A DNA stretch of 64,000 nucleotides from the NCBI GenBank assembly GCA_017512725.1, contig JAFWEW010000037.1, forward strand, positions 1-64,000. The letters are read 5' to 3'. The position numbers and the translations under genes were made by a program. Source of the stretch: Solobacterium sp. (lineage in GTDB: Bacteria > Bacillota_I > Bacilli_A > Erysipelotrichales > Erysipelotrichaceae). The notes beneath the pieces are model-generated. The model had not been told where the DNA came from and searched no databases. It saw nothing but the letters and a program-made list of their open reading frames with translations. This document shows positions 58,752 through 64,000 of the stretch, piece by piece; positions within the stretch are counted from its first letter, which is position 1; each line of letters begins with the position of its first letter.

Positions 58752-59249
58752 CTAGCAATATTGCTGACAGAGGATGTCTTCCACGTTGGAAGGCATTGTC
58801 TGGTACAGGATGACGGCAGTGCACATGTCGGTGCCGTCTCTCCGCACCAGGAACAGGACGTGTACCTTGTCCTCTCCCTCTGCGCAGGTATAGTCGAGCC
58901 CCGTCATGACGAGATCCCGGAAGACGTATTCCTGAATCTCGTTTTTTGAGATGATCTGTCCGGCACGGTCATGTTCAAAATGCGCCTGATAGACCTCTTC
59001 CAGATACTGCTGTGCTTCGATGGGTACGTCGTTTGTCCGGCTGAAGCGGATCATCGGAAGATCGTTTTCCGCTTCCGGATAAACGGTTTCTGTTTCACCG
59101 GAAGAGGTGATGTTCTCAATGTATTCCTGCAGGGTATCTCCGGAGAAGGTCGGGTGTTCCTGCAGGCCATAGGCGCGGATCACAAAGGTGGTCATCGTAA
59201 TTGTCAGGACCGCTGCCAGCAGCGCGGTCAGAATATTCTTTTTCATCAT
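58752..59249 (-). CDS. Unrecognised membrane-anchored or secreted protein
   Basis: 165 residues. MMKKNILTALLAAVLTITMTTF is an N-terminal signal-anchor (about 4–24) without a lipobox. The rest is acidic, with a small α/β domain (about 75–160) containing LDYTCAEGEDKVHVLFLVRRDGT and two Cys near the C-terminus (ILCQQYC). I do not recognise the family. Ribosome site GGAGGC. Single gene, convergent with the redox operon. Confidence 0.65.
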   Translation of the reverse strand: MMKKNILTALLAAVLTITMTTFVIRAYGLQEHPTFSGDTLQEYIENITSSGETETVYPEAENDLPMIRFSRTNDVPIEAQQYLEEVYQAHFEHDRAGQIISKNEIQEYVFRDLVMTGLDYTCAEGEDKVHVLFLVRRDGTDMCTAVILYQTMPSNVEDILCQQYC

Positions 59250-59324
59250 TGTCTGCCTCCGTTCATTATAGAAACAGTCCGGAAACGGAATATGTTGCGG
59301 AAAACGAATATTTTATTGGGGGAA

Positions 59325-59333
59325 TGCTATACT
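59325..59333 (+). promoter_or_regulatory. Extended -10 of a leaderless dtd transcript
   Basis: TGCTATACT ends 7 bases before the dtd ATG; no ribosome site intervenes, so the mRNA should start at the initiation codon. Confidence 0.6.
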
Positions 59334-59340
59334 TTAACGG

Positions 59341-59814
59341 ATGAAAGCAGTAATACAGAGAGTTCGTGAAGCTTCCGTCACGGTCGACGGGAACCTTCAG
59401 GGAGCCATCGGAACCGGATTTCTGGTTCTGGCGGGGTTCTCGGATGAAGATGATGAAACGATCGTCCGCGGAATGGCAGACAAGATCCGCAGGCTGCGGA
59501 TCTTTGAGGATTCACAGGGGAAGATGAACCGTTCACTGGAAGAAGTCGGCGGGGAAGTGCTGTCGATTTCGCAGTTTACCCTTTACGCAGACTGTCATAA
59601 AGGGAACCGGCCGAGTTTTTCAGGCGCGGGCAGTCCGGCGCATGCGGAAGAAATGTACCAGCTGTTTAACAAATGTCTGCGGGAAAACGGTCTGAAGGTG
59701 GAAGAGGGCATCTTCGCGGCAGACATGAAAGTGCGTCTGCTGAACGACGGGCCGGTCACGATTATTCTGGATTCGAAGGAGGTGCTCCATGGGAACAGTC
59801 ATTTACGGAAGTGA
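59341..59814 (+). CDS. dtd: D-aminoacyl-tRNA deacylase
   Basis: 157 residues. MKAVIQRVREASVTVDG, SQFTLYADCHKGNRPSF and NDGPVTIIL are the DTD signatures. It removes D-amino acids and glycine mischarged on tRNA. The end overlaps folD by 26 bases. Apparently leaderless: an extended -10 lies 7 bases upstream and there is no ribosome site. Confidence 0.93.
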   Translation: MKAVIQRVREASVTVDGNLQGAIGTGFLVLAGFSDEDDETIVRGMADKIRRLRIFEDSQGKMNRSLEEVGGEVLSISQFTLYADCHKGNRPSFSGAGSPAHAEEMYQLFNKCLRENGLKVEEGIFAADMKVRLLNDGPVTIILDSKEVLHGNSHLRK

Positions 59815-60637
59815 AGTTGCGGAAGATCTGCGCGGGCAGATGGCCGCGCGCATCAGGGAATACAAAGCACAGGGGAAACGGGTGCCGTGCCTGGGGGTCA
59901 TCCTGGTTGGCGACAACCCGGCATCGCGTTCCTATGTGACCGGAAAGGCGAAAGCCTGCAGTTCGGTGGGTATGCTGACGAAGGAAGTGGACCTGCCGGA
60001 GTATACGTCCATGGAGGATCTGAAGAAAGAGATCCGGAAGATGAACGATGATCCGGAGATCGACGGCATTCTGCTGCAGCTGCCGCTGCCGAACGGTCTT
60101 TCGGAAAACGAGGCGATCCTGACGATCGCTCCGGAAAAGGATGTCGACGGGCTCCATCCCATCAGTATCGGCAATTTCTATCTGAATGAGCCGGGATTCG
60201 TACCGTGCACGCCGCTTGGCGTCATCGAACTGCTGAAGCGGATGGGCTGTCCGTTTGACGGCATGAATGCGGTGGTGGTCGGCCGTTCCAAACTGGTCGG
60301 AACTCCGGTTTCGCGCCTGCTTCAGAACCGCAATGCGACCGTTACGGTATGTCACTCCCACACAAAGGATCTTGCGAAAGTCTGTGCAGAAGCGGATATC
60401 CTGATCGCAGCGATCGGAAAACCGAAATTCATCACTGCGGATTATGTAAAGGAAGGCGCGTATGTCATCGATGTCGGCGTGAACCGTCTGGAAGACGGCC
60501 ATCTGTGCGGAGATGTGGATTTTGATGCGGTAAAGGAGAAAGCAGGATTCATCACTCCGGTTCCCAAGGGAGTCGGGCCGATGACGATTACAATGCTGCT
60601 GCAGAATACGCTGAAAGCATACGAGGTGAAGGAATGA
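59789..60637 (+). CDS. folD: Bifunctional methylene-THF dehydrogenase/cyclohydrolase
   Basis: 282 residues. Conserved VGDNPASRSYVTGKAKAC (catalytic Tyr/Lys), GILLQLPLP, VVVGRSKLVGTPVS (NADP binding) and TPVPKGVGPMTITML are visible. It interconverts methylene- and formyl-THF for purine and formate metabolism. Overlaps dtd at its start (GAAGGAGG site) and DUF951 at its end (ATGA). Confidence 0.95.
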   Translation: MGTVIYGSEVAEDLRGQMAARIREYKAQGKRVPCLGVILVGDNPASRSYVTGKAKACSSVGMLTKEVDLPEYTSMEDLKKEIRKMNDDPEIDGILLQLPLPNGLSENEAILTIAPEKDVDGLHPISIGNFYLNEPGFVPCTPLGVIELLKRMGCPFDGMNAVVVGRSKLVGTPVSRLLQNRNATVTVCHSHTKDLAKVCAEADILIAAIGKPKFITADYVKEGAYVIDVGVNRLEDGHLCGDVDFDAVKEKAGFITPVPKGVGPMTITMLLQNTLKAYEVKE

Positions 60638-60840
60638 TCGTACCGGATTATGACCTCAACGATATCGTAGAGATGAAGAAGGAACACCCGTGCCGGAAAT
60701 CAAAGATCTGGAAGGTGATCCGCATGGGCGCAGACATCAAGATCAAATGTCAGGGCTGCGGTGCGGTGATCATGTTTCCGCGGCATGAGTTTGAGCGGAA
60801 GCTGAAGCGCGTCGTGGAAAAAGCGCCTGTTTCGGAATGA
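60634..60840 (+). CDS. DUF951 family small protein
   Basis: 68 residues. DIVEMKKEHPCRKSKIWKVIRMGADIKIKCQGCG is the DUF951 pattern with three Cys that may bind metal. The family is widespread beside ychF and rpsF in Bacillota but has no known role. Translation is coupled to folD by overlap and ychF follows 36 bases later. Confidence 0.88.
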   Translation: MIVPDYDLNDIVEMKKEHPCRKSKIWKVIRMGADIKIKCQGCGAVIMFPRHEFERKLKRVVEKAPVSE

Positions 60841-60876
60841 TGATATACTGTTTGCTTGCCGGAGGAAGAAATTGAT

Positions 60877-61977
60877 ATGGCATTAACTGCAGGGATTGTC
60901 GGACTTCCCAATGTCGGAAAGTCGACGTTATTCAACGCGATAACCAACAGCCAGGTTCTGGCTGAAAACTATCCGTTCGCAACGATTGCGCCGAATGTCG
61001 GTGTGGTCGAAGTGCCGGATGAACGGATGGAAAATCTGAATGAACTGTTCCATCCGAAAAAAGTAATCTATACGACCTTTGAATTCACCGATATCGCGGG
61101 TCTTGTCAAAGGGGCATCGAAGGGCGAGGGTCTTGGCAACCAGTTCCTTGCCAACATCCGTGAGACCAACGCAATCATTCATGTCGTCCGCTGCTTTGAA
61201 GATCCGAATATCGAACATGTGGAAGGATCTGTTGATCCGATCCGTGATATTGAGGAAATCAATCTCGAACTGTGCATGGCAGATCTCGATACGGTGGAAA
61301 ACCGGATCGCAAAGGTGCTGCGGAAAGCACAGACAAAGGAAAAGGGCGCCGTTGAGGAAAACAACGCCCTGCAGAAATTCAAGGAAGCCCTGCTGGCCGG
61401 AACACCGGTACGGCTGCTGGACCTGTCTGCTTCGGAAACAGAATACCTGAAAAACTATTCGCTTCTGACCTCGAAACCGGTGATCTATGTTGCCAACATG
61501 AGTGAGGATGAGGTGAGCAGTCCGGAAGACAGTGAATACTACCGGCGCGTAAAGGCATTTGCAGAGAAGGAAAACAGCGAATGCATCGCGATCTCTGCCC
61601 GGATGGAAGAAGAACTGTCGGGGATGGACAAAGAGGAAAAGGCCGCATTCCTGGAAGAGCTCGGCATTCAGACGGCCGGTCTTGATCAGATTATTCATGC
61701 GGCGTATCATCTGCTCGGCCTGCGGACATTCTTTACGGTCGGCGAACCGGAGAACCGGGCGTGGACCTTCCATGAGGGGATGAAGGCTCCGCAGTGTGCC
61801 GGCATCATTCATACGGATTTTGAAAAGGGATTTATCAAGGCGGAAGTCTACAGCTATGATGACATCATGGAATACAAGACGGAAGCTGCACTGAAAGAAC
61901 ACGGGAAGCTCCGCATCGAAGGCAAGGATTATGTCATGAAGGACGGAGATATCGTATTCTTCCGGTTCAATGTATGA
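60877..61977 (+). CDS. ychF: Redox-regulated ATPase/GTPase YchF
   Basis: 366 residues, full length. [14 protein letters not shown]-loop, [20 protein letters not shown] switch region, NMSED in place of the GTP-specific NKxD, and the TGS domain [10 protein letters not shown]…[10 protein letters not shown]. It binds ribosomes and ATP. ATG 60877 follows GGAGGA; the upstream in-frame ATG at 60856 lacks a site. Confidence 0.95.
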   Translation: MALTAGIVGLPNVGKSTLFNAITNSQVLAENYPFATIAPNVGVVEVPDERMENLNELFHPKKVIYTTFEFTDIAGLVKGASKGEGLGNQFLANIRETNAIIHVVRCFEDPNIEHVEGSVDPIRDIEEINLELCMADLDTVENRIAKVLRKAQTKEKGAVEENNALQKFKEALLAGTPVRLLDLSASETEYLKNYSLLTSKPVIYVANMSEDEVSSPEDSEYYRRVKAFAEKENSECIAISARMEEELSGMDKEEKAAFLEELGIQTAGLDQIIHAAYHLLGLRTFFTVGEPENRAWTFHEGMKAPQCAGIIHTDFEKGFIKAEVYSYDDIMEYKTEAALKEHGKLRIEGKDYVMKDGDIVFFRFNV

Positions 61978-61978
61978 G

Positions 61979-62008
61979 AAAAGGTGTGTGGATCACATCT
62001 TTTTTTTC
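61979..62008 (+). terminator. Terminator after ychF
   Basis: AAAGGTGTG with CACATCTTT (one G-T pair) and an eight-T run. Confidence 0.75.
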
Positions 62009-62102
62009 TGGCGGAAGGCATTCTGAAAACGGAAATCCTTTATAATATCCGTAAGAGAAGTACTGTATGAAATGGATCATCAGGAAAAGGAGGTTTCAGG
62101 AT

Positions 62103-62984
62103 ATGAAGCGGATGCTGGCGTTGGTTTGTGCGGTAATCCTGCTGACTGGCTGCGGGAAAGCAGCTCCATCAGGGACTGCGGAAGGAACCGAACCTTCCGC
62201 ACCGGTGAATACGGAAGCTGCCGGGCAGAAAGAAACGGAAGTATCGGCGGCACTGCAGGCATATATCGATGAAATGGAGCCCTATGAAATCATGCGGATC
62301 GCGTTTCTCGGGGGGACCGGGCCGGATCGGACCGTTGATGATATTCTGAAGCGGGCAGCAGGGCTGGAAGGACTTTCCATTGTTTCCGAAATTCCGGCGG
62401 AGCGGATCATCTATGGCGACCAGGGGCAGGAACAGAACAATGTGTATCTGATCATTCCGGCAAACAAAGCCGGGATCCGGGTCGGACGGTACAGCTTTTA
62501 TGCCGGTGAGATCACTGAAGTGTGGCTGGATGAGAAAGAAGCGAAACCGTTTATCTATGTGGAAGACGGAGACTCGGTCGATCCCATCGGAATGATCTGT
62601 TATATGTACAACGGTGTGGATGACGGCAGCAGTATGTATACCGGACTTGCCGCAGTACCGGGAAGACTGCGTACGGATTACCGCATGGGCGTTGTGGATA
62701 TCACACCGTATGATGCGTTTGATTCCACGGAGATCGGATTCTATGCACAGAGCTACTTTGACAAACTTTGTTCCTTTGAAGAAGTTCAGGCGCAGCTGAA
62801 TGCCGGCGGCAAACTGGATCCGATGGAAGAGATGATAAGGGACGGACATGCCTACATGGTCTATAACATGGACGTCGACGGAGATTATACGCTGTATGGC
62901 GTGACTTCTCCCCGGTCCGGGGCACCGGAAGTGATCGTCAGCGAAAACAGCGGCGAGACATGGGAAACACTGGGCAGAGGGTAG
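62103..62984 (+). CDS. Surface lipoprotein of unknown function
   Basis: 293 residues. Signal peptide MKRMLALVCAV with lipobox LTGC (Cys17), a Ser/Thr/Pro/Glu linker to about residue 45, then a mixed α/β region with IRVGRYSFYAGEITEVW and DGDYTLYGVTSP. It resembles no family I can name. ATG 62103 follows AAAGGAGG; an upstream ATG at 62067 would spoil the signal peptide. Confidence 0.75.
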   Translation: MKRMLALVCAVILLTGCGKAAPSGTAEGTEPSAPVNTEAAGQKETEVSAALQAYIDEMEPYEIMRIAFLGGTGPDRTVDDILKRAAGLEGLSIVSEIPAERIIYGDQGQEQNNVYLIIPANKAGIRVGRYSFYAGEITEVWLDEKEAKPFIYVEDGDSVDPIGMICYMYNGVDDGSSMYTGLAAVPGRLRTDYRMGVVDITPYDAFDSTEIGFYAQSYFDKLCSFEEVQAQLNAGGKLDPMEEMIRDGHAYMVYNMDVDGDYTLYGVTSPRSGAPEVIVSENSGETWETLGRG

Positions 62985-63037
62985 TAATGATTGTAAAATA
63001 CAGACAGGTAACAATGTAAAAAAGAGGAGGCGTTCCT

Positions 63038-63361
63038 ATGAAACTGATTCTTGCAATTGTATCGAACGACGATGCTTCATCGGTCAGTGCAGCACTGACA
63101 AAAGAGAATTTTTCCGTCACAAGACTTGCGACAACCGGCGGATTTCTGAGAGCCGGAAACACAACCATGATCGTCGGTACGGAGGATGATCTTGTGGAGC
63201 ACTGCATTGAGATCATCGGCAGTGAATCCAAGCGCCGCACCGAAATCGTGCCTTCAACCGCAAGCTATGATATTGGCCGTTATGCCTCCTTCCCGGTGGA
63301 AGTACAGGTAGGCGGAGCGACCATCTTCGTGCTTGATGTTGAACAGTTCCGCAAGCTGTAA
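63038..63361 (+). CDS. darA: Cyclic-di-AMP receptor DarA/PstA
   Basis: 107 residues of the PII-like DUF970 family: MKLILAIVSNDDASSVSAAL, TRLATTGGFLRAGNTT and GGATIFVLDVEQF. The trimer binds c-di-AMP between subunits, linking this nucleotide to osmotic or central-metabolism control. AGAGGAGG site. Confidence 0.93.
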   Translation: MKLILAIVSNDDASSVSAALTKENFSVTRLATTGGFLRAGNTTMIVGTEDDLVEHCIEIIGSESKRRTEIVPSTASYDIGRYASFPVEVQVGGATIFVLDVEQFRKL

Positions 63362-63365
63362 TAAA

Positions 63366-63392
63366 AACAGCCGGCACACATGCCGGACTGTT
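63366..63392 (-). terminator. Bidirectional terminator between darA and cca
   Basis: AACAG-CCGGCA with TGCCGG-A-CTGTT (one bulged A), CACA loop; T-rich on the minus side, so it mainly ends the cca transcript. Confidence 0.65.
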
Positions 63393-63399
63393 GAAATGC

Positions 63400-64000
63400 T
63401 CAGGAATGAAGCTCTTTCAGATACTGCAGGAGAGCTTCTTTTTCATTTGGAACCCGTTCTTCCATGACTGCCGTAAGACAGGAGTTCATTGCGGCAGAAA
63501 TCTGCGGGCCTTTCAGGTCAAGACTTTTCAGATCGCGGCCGGTGACTTCCAGCTGCTTGAAGGTATAGCAGTCATTGTTCTGAATGATTTCTTTGTAAAG
63601 CGCGTCGAGCTGTGCCCGGTCAAGCCGGGTATCTCTTGCGCAGCGGAAATCGAAAAACTGTGCTGCCGGAACCTTGAGACGGTTGAGTGCCTTGCGCATC
63701 TCGATTTTTGTCGCAAGCGGAAGATTCTTGGTCTCAAGCAGATTGACCAGGGCGTACCGGTCATTGTTGGAATACCGCAGCCGGCGCAGGATCTCATCGC
63801 TGCGGGCGCTGTCATTCAGGCCGTCCAGCAGCAGCGCCATCCGTACACAGGAATCGCTCGGGCTGCGGGAAATATTCATGTATGTGCCGGACCATCTGGA
63901 TTCGGGATATTCTTTCAGCTCCGGAATCAGCTGTAAAAACAGCGGCTGATACTCCTGAAGTATGGATTTAAAGTATGGTGCTCCGACGGTCTTGATCAGT
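63400..64000 (-). CDS. cca: CCA tRNA nucleotidyltransferase, C-terminal part (gene continues past window)
   Basis: About 200 residues are visible and the frame stays open to base 64000, so the N-terminal catalytic head lies outside. The visible tail matches the neck/body/tail helices of bacterial CCA-adding enzymes of the HD-like clade: ESRWSGTYMNISRSPSDSCVRMALLLDGL, RRLRYSNNDRYALVNLL and QLEVTGRDLKSLDLKGPQISAAMNSC, the last being characteristic. It completes or repairs the 3' CCA of tRNAs. Confidence 0.85.
   Translation of the reverse strand, partial: LIKTVGAPYFKSILQEYQPLFLQLIPELKEYPESRWSGTYMNISRSPSDSCVRMALLLDGLNDSARSDEILRRLRYSNNDRYALVNLLETKNLPLATKIEMRKALNRLKVPAAQFFDFRCARDTRLDRAQLDALYKEIIQNNDCYTFKQLEVTGRDLKSLDLKGPQISAAMNSCLTAVMEERVPNEKEALLQYLKELHS

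Noticed and set aside
1-64000. CRISPR arrays, rRNA operons, intact insertion sequences, replication origin
   Set aside because: I looked for spaced direct repeats, rRNA strings, transposase motifs and DnaA-box clusters and saw none.

Overview
The window reads as chromosome of a low-to-mid-GC Gram-positive bacterium (Bacillota), most likely of the Erysipelotrichia or a close relative. This is inferred from gene content, not from rRNA. The evidence is: a sepF–ylmH–divIVA–ileS cluster with an Ile T-box, a DarA-type c-di-AMP receptor, a stand-alone HPr-dependent PTS biology, type III glutamine synthetase, an Ami-type oligopeptide importer, many LxxC lipoproteins, and strong AGGAGG ribosome sites. 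There is no rRNA, CRISPR array or intact insertion sequence. One tRNA gene (Ser, anticodon CGA) is present.

Layout. 0–7.8 kb: end of an Hpt protein; a DeoR-type regulator divergent from a 1-phosphofructokinase/tagatose-6-P kinase-like enzyme, a complete mannitol-type PTS permease (IICBA) and an MDR sugar-phosphate dehydrogenase; a lipoprotein; and a self-contained membrane-protein/two-regulator operon with a perfect palindrome at its promoter. 7.9–9.7 kb: a scar with a lipoprotein of doubtful start, an integrase C-terminal remnant and tRNA-Ser. 9.8–16.3 kb: tldD–tldE and a heterodimeric ABC exporter with one degenerate ATP site. 17–24.6 kb: Ami/Opp oligopeptide importer, its binding protein separated from the permease genes by an aldo/keto reductase. 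24.7–31.8 kb: a truncated glycosyltransferase, an FtsX-type permease with a GAF-domain-fused ATPase, a divergent small Gly-Gly peptide gene, and two small membrane proteins.

31.9–40.5 kb: sepF–ylmH–divIVA, T-box and ileS (with an altered HIGH motif), a second small Gly-Gly peptide gene, a nuclease-fold enzyme, metK behind a long structured leader, and an AI-2E-family permease that appears leaderless. 40.6–52.3 kb: extracellular FMN/FAD reductase lipoprotein, glutamine synthetase III, NifU-like and YuiD-like proteins, S1-domain protein, pgi, two paralogous zinc-ribbon microproteins, HD hydrolase–GH13–PH-domain operon, a DUF89 phosphatase and a YhhN membrane protein. 52.3–58.7 kb: RpiR regulator divergent from a GH1 phospho-β-glucosidase and its PTS IIBC, then an Fe-S aldo/keto reductase with two nitroreductases. 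58.7–64 kb: dtd–folD–DUF951–ychF, a lipoprotein, darA and the C-terminal part of a CCA-adding enzyme.

The physiology suggested is that of a fermentative, sugar- and peptide-using host-associated bacterium: two PTS operons feed glycolysis (pgi is also here), Ami/Opp imports peptides, and flavin-based surface or cytosolic reductases dispose of electrons. The most unusual items are the metK leader RNA (three helices plus a loop pseudoknot, unlike the classic S-box core strings), the two orphan Gly-Gly peptides, the GAF–ABC ATPase fusion, the HAGT signature in IleRS, the terminator/antiterminator pair ahead of the GH1 gene, and several apparently leaderless genes.
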